A model generated the notes under the pieces. The model did no database searches, was not told the DNA's origin, and worked only from the letters and a program-made list of their open reading frames with translations. DNA of 64,000 nt, from assembly GCA_963922205.1 (NCBI GenBank), contig CAWUHX010000136.1:186001-250000 (forward strand), written 5' to 3'. Source of the stretch: Romanomermis culicivorax (lineage: Eukaryota; Nematoda; Enoplea; Mermithida; Mermithidae). A program made the translations under genes and the position numbers. Within the stretch, counting starts at the first letter, position 1. Every line of letters starts with the position of its first letter. This document shows, one piece after another, positions 20,864 to 31,900 of this stretch.

Positions 20864-20938
20864 AGGCCAATATGATTTCCTATTGGAGGTGATGGGGCAT
20901 TGTGTTTTTTCGCTCTGGCTGGTTTGGTGTGCCCGTTG

Positions 20939-22603
20939 TCAGCGTTTTGTGGGTTTGTGCGGAGGGGGCGGCTGGTTTACAATCTGAACAGTCTGTAAAA
21001 TTTTAAAAGTTGAGTTATGGGATGGGGTTTGGATTTGCTTACTCATGGGGGTTGGCAGTAATGTTTGTCTGGGGGGGAATCTGTAGGGTTCAGGGGTAAG
21101 GCCTTGTAAGAGGGACAAGAGGTTAAGGCCAGTTTTGGAGGGTGTCTCTGGGGTGATGGGCGAATTGGTGGTCTGTTTTCGTGGAATCTTATAATCTGCG
21201 GGGATGGTGGGGGGCGATTTTATAATGTTGTCAGCCTTGGGCATCGGGGGTGGTGACATTGGGCACCAATCCGGAATGTCCAAGTCAAGGATGTATTCCT
21301 CCTGACTACGGCAATGGGTGGTCAGCATTATAGTCCCTAAAATATTCTGAGGGCCGTTAGTTATGGCAGGTAATGTTGAGTAAAATGTGGGGTCATCAAT
21401 GTCCATTAGGGGTTGGGGTTGCCTGTACTCAATGCAATTTTGAATATTACGAGTTTGTTGGTTGGGGCAAAACCTTCTTGTATGACCTCTCTGCTTGCAT
21501 AGAAAACATTGAAAATTGGAGTAGGGTTTTGAAAGGCAGTTATCAGATCTATGTCCTGTTTGGGAGCAGTGGATGCATCGGCTTTTACAATCATGCGTAA
21601 TGTGATTATTACGAAAACAAATTTCACATGATTTTTGGGTCCCTAATGGATTACAATTATGAGCAACGTGGCGGAGTTGTCCACCCTGAAAGCATGTGGG
21701 TTGCCTAAGAGTACTGTTGTTCCTGTAACTGTTATTTCTGCTAAAAGTGTTGTTGTTGCTGAAACTGTTGTAGTTACTCTGTTGTGGGGGTTGGGATTTT
21801 TGTTTGATCTGCAACTGTAGGTCTTTTACTTGTTGTTCTAATAGATGCAAGAGGTCCTGTTTATCAGTATTGTTGGTTAGTGAAAAGATGGGTTCAGGTT
21901 TTGGAGATATAAAGGGAAGGGTGTTGGATTTTAGCTCATTTCTAAGGATTTGCTGTTCAATGTAAGCTGCTTCATCAGACATTTCTTTTAGGGTTGCAAA
22001 CCTTCTATACTTAATTGCTTCCCTGATTTCGTTTTGCATGTCTTCAACAAAAAGGGGTTTTATGATCATTTCTCATGCATCGGTGTTAAAATTGGGGTAG
22101 GCGAGGGTTGCTAGGTGTTCTAGATCAAACAAAAATTCAGTTACTGTTTCTGATCATTTTTGCTTTCTCTCTGGTAAAAATTGTTGATGTAGCTCATTAT
22201 CTCGATTGTTTGGGAAGATGGCCTGCAATGCAATTTTATACTGCTCGAAATTGGCTAGACTTTTGAATTTTGCCAATGCGGCTCCTCCCAAATGAATTTC
22301 TATACATGCTAACTTTAATTGTACGTCTGTATCTTTCATGCCTTATAGTGCCATGAACTGTTCTTAGCGTGTATTCCATCCACCAAAATGTTGGGTGATG
22401 CCGCCCGTGAATACTGTAGGTTTCATGTAGAAATTATTTGCCATGTTATTACGAATGTTTGCTGTTCGTAGATCATCAATTAGGGTGGGGTTTACTGTAT
22501 TCTGGTTCAATTGTGTGTGCAGAGTACGAAAATGTTTGGAAAATAAATCGTTTATCTGTTCTCTAATGATTTCTCCTACATGATTTTGCATTTGGTGGGT
22601 CAT
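20939..22603 (-). pseudogene. gag: Broken gag of element 2
   Basis: The N-terminal part (22603-22364) and middle part (22339-22154) are separated from the C-terminal part (22069-20939) by in-frame stops. Homology to element 1 Gag is visible, for example NRDNELHQQFLPERKQK against [17 protein letters not shown]. The C-terminal part has a coiled Gln/Leu-rich segment, an Asn/Ser-rich linker and four zinc-knuckle-like motifs. Three are canonical CCHC boxes, such as CIHCSQTGHRSDNC and CFLCKQRGHTRRFC; one has lost its second Cys. A Pro-rich tail follows. Confidence 0.88.
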
Positions 22604-22847
22604 TCTTTATTTATGCTGGGATTTCTGCTTAAATGCTTCGATTTTTGCTTCACCCTGTATTTGTAAAAATGTATCGCTTAATGTTTCCTTGGAGGGGATT
22701 TCCAGTTTGCTTTCTAAGAATGTCTGTCCTACTCTAGGAAATGATTACTACTGTATTATCTAATGCTTGGGGATGCCCAGATAAAGGATGCACCTAATTG
22801 GAGCAGGGAGTTCCAGTGGTTAATGATATGGTACGGTCACAAAAATA
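22604..22847 (-). other. Element 2 leader between 5' LTR and gag
   Basis: Noncoding. Directly inside the LTR end the sequence contains GGTCACA-AAAATA-TGTGACC, a hairpin straddling the LTR border. A clean tRNA-complementary primer site starting TGG was not identified right at the border. TGGTGGTCACA just within the LTR and TGGAACTCC further in are the only candidates. Confidence 0.4.
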
Positions 22848-23728
22848 TGTGACCACCAATTCTAGAGATACTTTACTTGATCCTAAAATGAACGGTGGCT
22901 AGGGTGGACAACAGCGCGGGATATGGTAACAACAATAATACAAAAAGGCAATCGACGGTTGCTTCAGTCATCGATAATGGAAAGGAAAACGCGCGCTCTG
23001 CCTTGCAAATGAACGGATACAGTTTAACTGCTTTCGAATAAAATATGGCTTGCAAATAAAAAGAACGCCGACTGGGAAAATCTAAGATTCTGCACGAACT
23101 AACAAAATCATGCTTTGCTTCTCTTTGAATATGGCTTCTGTGGCCACTCCCTGGCGTTGCGGGAGGTCTTGCTTCTGTCCATCTTCTTCCACCAATCGCT
23201 GCTTCTTGCTTTGTCTTTCTTGCTAATTTGGTCACGCCTTCCAACGCTCTCCTTGTACTGTATGCTTTTCCTGTCTTCCCTATGCTTGCTTCCTACAGTG
23301 GGCTTAGCCACACCTCTGTGCTTCTGTGCATGCCTCTGTATCTATTTCTTCTATGTACACATGTTTTGTTGGACCGTTGCTACCGTTGCACTTGAGACTA
23401 CTGTCTGGCGGGGCTTCTACTGTGTGCAGGTGTTGTTTACGATTTTTATGAGAAATTAGTGTAGCTGTGGAATGTGTATTTTAGTGTAGATTCTAGGGGA
23501 ACAGCTGCTGTTGTCCAAATTAATTGGGGCGTCTTAATTGGGTCAATAGCGGCTACTGGGGTGTGGAAGGATCAAAATAAAGTACTTCACATAATTTTAC
23601 AGGAATGTTTGGGTGTGAATCCCAGACACCCATGAAATGATAGATTAAGAAATGAAATAATATTTAATAATGATTATCATATAGTGTACACTATATATTT
23701 ACAGTACTGCGTTAGCATGTACATTACA
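22848..23728 (-). repeat. 5' LTR of element 2
   Basis: 881 bases, matching 14306-15185 end to end with scattered substitutions. On the element strand it starts TGTAATGTAC (23728) and ends GGTGGTCACA (22848). The CTTA following at 23729 matches the CTTA preceding the other LTR. Confidence 0.93.
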
Positions 23729-24416
23729 CTTATATTATTTACTTTTTTTCTATATTATTATTATATTATAAATATGTACCGCCAACAGTACCCGAAGAAT
23801 AGGTTCACGCCCTATTTATTTCCAAGTATGTACTAGTGTATATTAAATTTGATAAGTTTCCAATAAATCTTAAAATTACAAATCCACTTGTTAAACTACC
23901 CATGGACATAAGTATTCAGGGGCCAAATACCTGCATATCAAAATTGTGTTATCCCTAAAGTACTCCTACCAAGTTTTCTTTTAAAGAACTTAGACCCTGA
24001 CAGTTTACTGACCACAAGTATTCTGGTTGCTGAACAAGCTGCATGCTGTTTGGAAATAAGTGCATTACTTTTTCTCTCGAAAAAGCACACACCCACAAAA
24101 CTCCCGTGACTATCCTAATCAATATGTCACGGAAGCAATTTTCGTCAGTTCAAAAATCTTCGTGTTTTTGGTACGAAGTTGAAAGATCTCACAAAATTTT
24201 TCGAAATACATCGAAGGTTCTAGGAAATATTGGGAAATTCAAACAAATTGCTCTTGCGGCTTGAAGGCTACATTTTTTCTCAACTTGACTGTAGTAACAT
24301 CTGGTATGTCTTTACGTTCAAGTCTCATTTGAAAACTACCGAACTCGCTGTGTAGTGTTGACCTCGTCATATAATTATAGTTGACTTCCAAAAAATTTCC
24401 TACCCCATTTCCAAAG

Positions 24417-24638
24417 TTCATTTTGAAATGATCGATGCAGCGGCCGGGATTTTGGTAAACGCAGTCTTACTAGAGATCAGGAAATCAATTTCGATAATCT
24501 TTATATGATTGAAAAGAGTGATCATCAAGGACTTTTGTATCATGGAGAAAAAACTTATTGATTAGAGTCAACGAGCCTTGAATAATTTTAAATGAAAGTT
24601 TGGCTGCGACCTCGCTGCATCGATCATTTCAAAATGAA
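24417..24638. mobile_element. Mariner-like MITE with 26-bp inverted ends
   Basis: TTCATTTTGAAATGATCGAT with the following GCAGCG at 24417-24442 is mirrored at 24613-24638. The right end continues GGAGTA outward. Single ends of the same family appear near 54352-54385 (ATTCATTTTGAAATGATCGA) and 57327-57347 (TTTTAAAATGAATGGAGTA). The TACTCC-type outer end suggests a Tc1/mariner relative, but target duplication is not clean here. Confidence 0.65.
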
Positions 24639-24654
24639 TGGAGTATAGCTCTAA

Positions 24655-24905
24655 AGCCCTATTCAGAAGTGGAAAATCCTAAAATTTTTGTCGCCGACAC
24701 TTGGCGACAATCGGCTACTGTCACTGATTCCTATGATTTAATCGGCGACAGTTGGCGATTCTAAGGAATGAATAGACAATTTGCAGGAAGATTAATTCAG
24801 AAGTAGAAAAATCCTAGGATTTTTGTCACCGCAAGAATCGACGACCGTCGCCGATTCCTGTGCTTCAATCGTTGACAATCGATGACTTCACTTCTGAATT
24901 GGGCT
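24655..24905. mobile_element. PIF/Harbinger-like MITE, copy 1
   Basis: 251 bases. Ends are AGCCCTATTCAGAAGTGGAAAA and its inverse ACTTCTGAATTGGGCT. The 3-bp target duplication is TAA (24652-24654 and 24906-24908). Inside are many short GTCGCCGA/TCGGCGAC palindromic units and an internal near-copy of the terminal sequence. A TWA duplication and short terminal repeats fit the PIF/Harbinger (Tourist) group. Confidence 0.8.
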
Positions 24906-25971
24906 TAACAGCATGTGAGGCAACGTGGCCCAGTTCACACTCTCTAGCCGATTTCAGACCGGAATAATTCGTGAACCGGGAGCCGCACATTAGCTTTCTC
25001 CGCACAGTTGGAAAGATGTTTGAAATCAGTGTTTAATGTATGAAATTGAAATTTATCAAAACTCAGACTTCATTTGGTTCAAGGAGAACCCGTCCCGAAG
25101 GGAATTTTGTTCGACCGGTTCCCGGATACCTCGTACATGACCTTCGTTTCCTTTCCTGCAACTTTCGACGGAATTCTTTTACAATTCAAAAAATTTCTAT
25201 AGAAATATTCAACAAATCGTATAGCAGAAAAGTCCGCCATCATCGATTCCTACCGCCAACAAACTTTGGCTACTGTAGAAATAGGAAATACGACCACAAA
25301 CAAAAGATACAAAATAGACAAAAAATGCTGCACCATCTTGTGATGGCACATCAATACACCTTTCTTGATCGCACATTTATGATACACGCTTCAGAGGCGG
25401 GCATTACTTTATCGTTCCTAAACGTGGAAAATTAGACGGTAAATCTCGTCAGTCCGTTTTATAAAAAACTTTGTGTGATTTCACTCTCCTGAAATGCTCA
25501 TATGTAGCTCATTGGAGAACAGATTATACTCGTTGTAATAGTTTGAGTTCCGTTGATTAAGCCTAAATTTCTTACCAAAGACGTATTGAATTCTAACTTC
25601 GGGCATTTGGGTGCGAATTTTCTGAAAGTTTCTATAGTGGGACATTTTTTGGTTAAAGCAAATTTATCGTTCCAAAAACGTTTCTTCATATACTACAAGA
25701 AATGTATAGAAATGAGTTTTTTTTTAGATTAGCTTAGCATGCGCTCCAAGTTTCCGGGACTGAAGAGCCTGTTGATAGTATTTCTGTTGATGAATCTATT
25801 GCCAGCCAACACATTCCTAAAAAATCCATGTGAAACTTTTATCGCAAAATTATGCTCATACATTGTGGGATTTGAACTTATTTAATGCCATGCTCATCTT
25901 ATTTTCATCAAATATTTATAAAAAAATCAAAACTGAATGTCAAAAACATATGTTCTATCAAATTGAAGTCT

Positions 25972-28900
25972 TCAGTCCATTCCGTAAGCCGAACTTTCTT
26001 CAATAGCGACGGAAAGTTTTTTATACAGTACACTGAATGACGGATAAGCCGGCAAATCCAAGCGATTGAAGCAAGTGTGGGCGCGCGGTAAACTTGTCGG
26101 GTTGCCCCATTTTTCTATCGTGAATTTTTTTGGACCATGGCTGCCCCTGAGGGCGGAAAATCCTTCGCACGGGATACTCGACGTACCAGTAACGAACTGA
26201 AGGAAAATATCTTGGTTGATAGACAAGTAAAAAACCATTGCGGATGAATTAGATGGGTTATGACGCAAGAAGTACGCAAATGTTTTTGGACGATCTGTCA
26301 ATACTTTGATCACAAAAGTTAGGTCCTATTCAGAACTGAAAAATCCTCAGATTTGTCGCCTACAATGGGCGATAATCGGCGACTGTCACCGACTCCTTGG
26401 ATTTAATCGGCGACACTCGCCGATTCTAGGGAATGAATAGGCAATTTGCAGAGAGCCCAATTCAGAAGTGAAAAAATGCTAGGATTTTTGTCGGCGACGA
26501 TCGACGACAATCTGTGACTGTCGCCGATTCCTAGGATTCAGTCGGTAAAAATCGGCGACTGCACTTCTGGATTGGGCTTTGTAATGCAAGACTTCGCACA
26601 TCAAGATTTCAATTTCAACCGGTAAGCTAGCAATTCATGTCCTCCGTAAAAACAACTGAGACCGGGACAAAAAGAATTAACCATGAAAAAACGTCTACCT
26701 GCAGAAGCAACAACCTTTGAGAGTTGGTAAACTTTTCAACAGCCTGCCAAAACCAAAAAATCACCACGTGATCGCTGTTGAAACCGCCCTTATACTCGGT
26801 ATTGCGGCGCCAATCCCCGATATCGATTTCTACCGTACCTGAGAGTATCAGTTCCAGTTCGGGGGCATCGAAAACTGACAGCATATTAGGGTCGATCAAC
26901 TGAAAGTAGAATGTAGTAGATGTTCAATCTGTAACGGTATCCTAAAATTGGCTAATTAAAATTTGAAATTTTCAGAACCATGTATGTTTTCTGTGTTTCA
27001 GAAACAAAATGCTAATGAACAGTATGATTCAAAAATTTTCAACAGTTTGGAGCATTCTAACTCCCAGCCATACATGCTTAAGGCAGTCAGGGATCTGAGT
27101 CAGGGAACGCAATTTTCGAGAATATCGAAGACATTTCGAATTTTATATTTTAAAAAAGGTCCGTTGCTGGGGATCAGGCCAAATTTATGGAGGTAAAGGA
27201 TGATTTGCGGAGAATCGAGATCCCCAGGAAACTCCCCGCATGTTCATGTATGTTCCTACGCTTACAACGAAGGGAGATAATGTTGTTCCATCCATATCAT
27301 TGATTCTTCACATCATTTGATGGGCCTGTTCTCATCCGACCAGCAATTATGCTTCTATCTCTCTAGAACCTTCAACCAGGAAACTTTGAATGCTATATTC
27401 AAGTATTCATTGTCCATATGACTGATTCACAAAAAATTTGATCAACGGTTAAAAGTTACTATTACCTTCATTTTCAAATTTTTAATTTTAAAACATTTAC
27501 TTCATAGAAACCTCGCAACAAAGAATTGGATTGTCTCTTGACACCTCTTTCCAGACGCCATTTAATCAAATGATTGATATATTCCATTTTGTTTGATTCT
27601 TCCACCACTACTTTCGATCCGTTCGGTATCAGATCTTTTTCCATAATCTAAAAAGTTAAACACAATCAATATTTTCAGCATGTTCGAACAGAAGAGCCGT
27701 CAGCTGGATATGAGGTTTCAACTCAATCGGAATAAAATCCGCGAACTGTTTTTTACTACAAAGAAAATTGTAAGAAAATCTCAACAATATATAATTATAT
27801 GTGCAGTGAACATCTATTGAATTTGAAAATTTGGGTATGTATTTTTCATATTAGAAAGAGAGTCTCTTTTTGTCGTCTTTTTGAATCATTTTTTGACAAA
27901 TTCCAGAAAGTCGACAATTTTTATGGAAAATACCGCGCGAAGATATAGCTCAATTACTTACAGAAAGATCTCTAATTCATCAGATCTGAAATTCTCTGAT
28001 GAAAAGAGTATTGAATGAAAATATGAAATTTTATTGAAGCAGTATCTATTATTAAAATCAGCGATTGCAGCTCAGAAATCAGGTTTAATGTTCAGTCCGC
28101 TCAATTTTCGCAAGTGAAATGATAAAGCAACAGCAGCAAAATTATATTGATTAATCGATATTCAAATCGTAGAGCAAAATTTTACACCAAAAAGCGGTGA
28201 ATTACTAAAATTGAGATTAGCTCATGATATACTCTAGCCATGTGCATGAAATACTGATACAGCAAATTATAGATAATCTAGCTGACAAGCAAAATTTGAA
28301 CGCTCTAAGGTGGTTAGCCGATGTACTACAAGCTTTAGGCGGACTGTCTGTTGATCCTGCATAATTCATTTTTTTCAGATGAGCCTCGACAATCCAAAGA
28401 AACCCTCATGCAACTAATGAACTTGCCCCGTCAGTAGACATCTTTTTTCTCAAGTTGAATTATTCTGAACTTTGAACAAATTTTTTACTTGATTTTTCCT
28501 CATATATATTTTACATACGTTTTGAGTGCCGTCACCGAGCCTCATTTGGGAAATATGAATTGTATTGAACGAATTCAAAATGTTCAAAATTACATACCAC
28601 CAGTTGAAAATATATTGGCGCATCTCCAAAATCTATTATTTTTCCAGCAAAAACCTGCGTTCTGCTCATAGAAACTCAGCGTGACCTCCGACATTAACTG
28701 ACAATCTTAGCTTTGAAATAAGGAAATAATTTTTTTCAAACGATCTTGACTCACAAAATTCCAATGCCAATTTTTACAGTAGAAAATTTGATAGATCTGG
28801 TGCATAAGCTGCACTTTCTTGTCAAAGCTTTCCACGCTAAATGGGAAAAATGTCTAGGCTACAAACAATTTTTATATCCGCTCGTACCTGACCACCAATT

Positions 28901-31900
28901 TCTTCATTGACACTAAAAGTGAGTTCCAAATTTGGTGAAACTTCATTGGTTTGAAGCCAAAGTAGGCTAGAATAAAATTGGTCGTCCGAACCTTCGAGGT
29001 CAGCAATTGAACAAGCCCTGAAGAAAGAAGTCAGATTTGGTGTCTTACACGTTCTTTAGCTAAAAATGATTACTTTTTCAGCAAAAGTTTATAGAAAGCC
29101 CTGGTGAAAAATACGTCGATCAAAAATCGATGCATCAAAGCAAGAGCCAATATCCGCCCAGAGAAACGAAACCTGGAAAAAATTGTAAAATCAGTACAGA
29201 AAACAGGGCAAAAACTCTCAGAATATTATCTCCACCTCAAATCTCTGAACGATCTACGAAAATGACTGAAATATCGCGTTTCCATCCTTTGATTCATATG
29301 AAAATTAATACAGTTGCTCCGCTGTCCTTATATTGTCCTCGATGGGCAAACTTTGCCCATTACTCATTCTTCTAAGAAAAAACATGAACTAACCAGTCCA
29401 AGTGATTTTCGACGAAAATTGACATAGGGCTGATTTGGACGTTATAAACTTTGTTGGACGAATATTCGAAGAAACCATAATACGGATTGAATAACTCGCG
29501 AGAAAGTAAGAAGAAGAATTCTCTCGAAGGTCCACCATAATCCAGTCTAAAAAGCATACTGTAGAAGGTGATGTATCACGCACAAAGTTATGACCCATGT
29601 CAAAAATGAGTGGGTAGAAAACTTAGCAGTAAATTTTTTTACTGCAGAATTACAGTGTGGTTTCGAAATAAATCCAAGAAATGAGAGATCCTGTAAGGTG
29701 TTGCTGACTTTGGGTGTTTGTTTCCTGACTTTCTGTCCACGTCTTCTTGTATTGCAGTTTGAAAGTTTCTCATAGTTTGGCGGTGTATTCATAATCTTGT
29801 TATGACTTAATAAATCACAAGAAAATCAACGAACTTCAGTCAATCCTAAGAAAAATACTTTAGAAAGCGCTTTTCAACAGATGCTAACTCAGTGAAGTAC
29901 TAAAACTAGAAAAGATAAGTGTCGTAGCTGCTCATTCAGCAATAATATTTGACTTGCTATATCGCCAGAATTCATTTTTTTACAAGCTACTATGTATTTA
30001 CTTCGTGTTTCAAATGATTGTCACTGAATAGCCCATCCTTCTAAATTAGGATGTTTCTTTTTTTCTGTTTTCTATACAAATCAGATGTTCATATAAAATA
30101 AAATAAAAAAATTCTATCTATAACTGACCAGAAAACTATCCTTCATTTCGTTTTCAAAATAAGCCTCGGAGTACTACAAAATACAAAGAAATCCGCAAGC
30201 AGGTGATGATCATGCATGCCAGCTAACATTTTCCATTTTCGAGTTGTAAGACACACTTAACGAGAAAATTTAGCTTCTTTTACAGAGAGCTGTGATAAGT
30301 TAAATATTAATCCCATCTAAAAATCTTATATATGATGTAACTTTTTGCGGTTGGAACAAAATGATATTCATTTTGTCTGAAGGTCAAAAGTCGCATAGCT
30401 ACAGTAAGACAAAACTTGGAAATTTCAGATTTTTCGACCAACGTCATAACACTGACCTATGTTGTAACACATAAAAAGTTTTTTCAAAAAATTTTCTATA
30501 TCGAAGTGTTGAAGGGATTTCTGGGTGGCGCAAAAAGCTGTCGCACCACTGGCCAATGTTGGGGTAGGTGTAACCATCCCGACCAGGGACCGGTTTCATC
30601 AAAGAGACTTAAGCTCCAGCTGAGCTGCAGCTTAAGCTGTAGCTTAACTCTATATATTATAACATTGCCGTTAAGCTGTAGCTCAGCTGCAGCTTAGAAA
30701 GGTTTTCTAACTTCTAAGCAGCATATTCTTCAACCTCTATTAGTCAGATATGTGAAATTATTTGCCTACTGCACTTTTCAAGTTTTAATTTTACTTTTTT
30801 CGAATCAAGTATGCTTTGTTTAGAAAAATTGTTAAACTACAGCATTATTCCCATTTTTATGACGACTTTTATGATGAAGGAAAATGTCTAGCTCATTTTC
30901 CTTCATCATCTTCTCAATCATTGCTGTGGTAGTAATCTGCTGGAGGTCAGCAAGAATCCGCTGGGGGTCGATCAAAGTCTGCTGGGGGTCAAAACCCCTC
31001 CAAACCCCCCACGTGCAAGTATGGTTCGGAACCCATGGATTGGCTGGAACATCAATTCTACGAGTGGAATGTTGCATGTTACTTTACAACATCCCTACCC
31101 CCTTGGAGCAATAGGGGGGCCCCTGGTACAGTAACCGGTGTTGAAGGGCTTCCTGTGTAGAGCACGAGCTGTTCCACCATTGGCTAATGTCGGGGTAGGT
31201 GTGACCATCAGGACTGGGCTCAACAAAAATGGCCGGATTTGGAACCCATAGATTGGCTGGAACATCAATCCTATGGGTGGAATGTTGTATGTTACTATAA
31301 CAGAAGTCATATGCTATAACATAGGTCTATGTTATAACATATAAAAAAATTTTTTCTAAAATTTTTTTTATTTCGAAGCCATAATATGTTATAACATAGG
31401 CCTATGTTATAACATATAAAAAAATGTTTTTCAAAAAATTTTCTGTTCGGAGCCATATATTATAACATAGCCTTACGCTATAACATAGGTCTACGCTGTG
31501 ACATATTAAAAAACTTTTTTTTTAAATTTACATATGTTACAACATTAGATGTGTTATAACGTGGGATGTGTTCTAACATATCATGTGCTATAACATTGCA
31601 TATGTTATAACATATGTCAAGGAGTGCAAAAATTTGTATAATTTTTATGTAAGTTTTCGCGAAAATATTTATTCCTCATTTTCTCGTCACATGTACAATA
31701 ATTAGAAATCCATTAGTGTTCTCTATTGTTTTCAAGAGTCTGGGTTCCTAGTTGGAAACCAGACTATTTTTCAAGTACTTTGTTATTGTCACATATTTTC
31801 GTACTCGTAATTTACTCAGCAGGAAACGGAAAGATTGGCACATGCTGAAAACAAAAAACACTTTTCCTCAACATACAAAAATGGGTTCATATGTTTTGAA

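Larger units (their letters stand above)
14306..23728 (-). mobile_element. Element 2: degenerate gag-env-pol LTR retroelement
   Basis: Two matching LTRs (14306-15185 and 22848-23728) flank an internal region read on the minus strand as gag, envelope-like glycoprotein, then pol. A 4-bp target duplication CTTA lies at 14302-14305 and 23729-23732. The two LTRs differ at roughly one base in ten where I compared them, and the genes carry stops, frameshifts and deletions, so it is an old insertion. Protein motifs are related to element 1 throughout, including the glycoprotein, but the element is AT-rich and has unrelated LTRs. Confidence 0.92.
23733..25971. other. Intergenic, downstream of HECW
   Basis: AT-rich DNA between element 2 and the HECW stop codon. 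Two adjacent MITEs (separate entries) are the only recognised contents. An open frame of 131 residues at 25040-25435 (+) has no motif and unbiased codon use, so I do not call it a gene. No AATAAA was found on the minus strand shortly after the HECW stop. Confidence 0.5.

Noticed and set aside
25040..25435. 131-residue open frame (+) between element 2 and HECW
   Set aside because: No recognisable domain or splice context, and basic low-complexity composition; consistent with chance.
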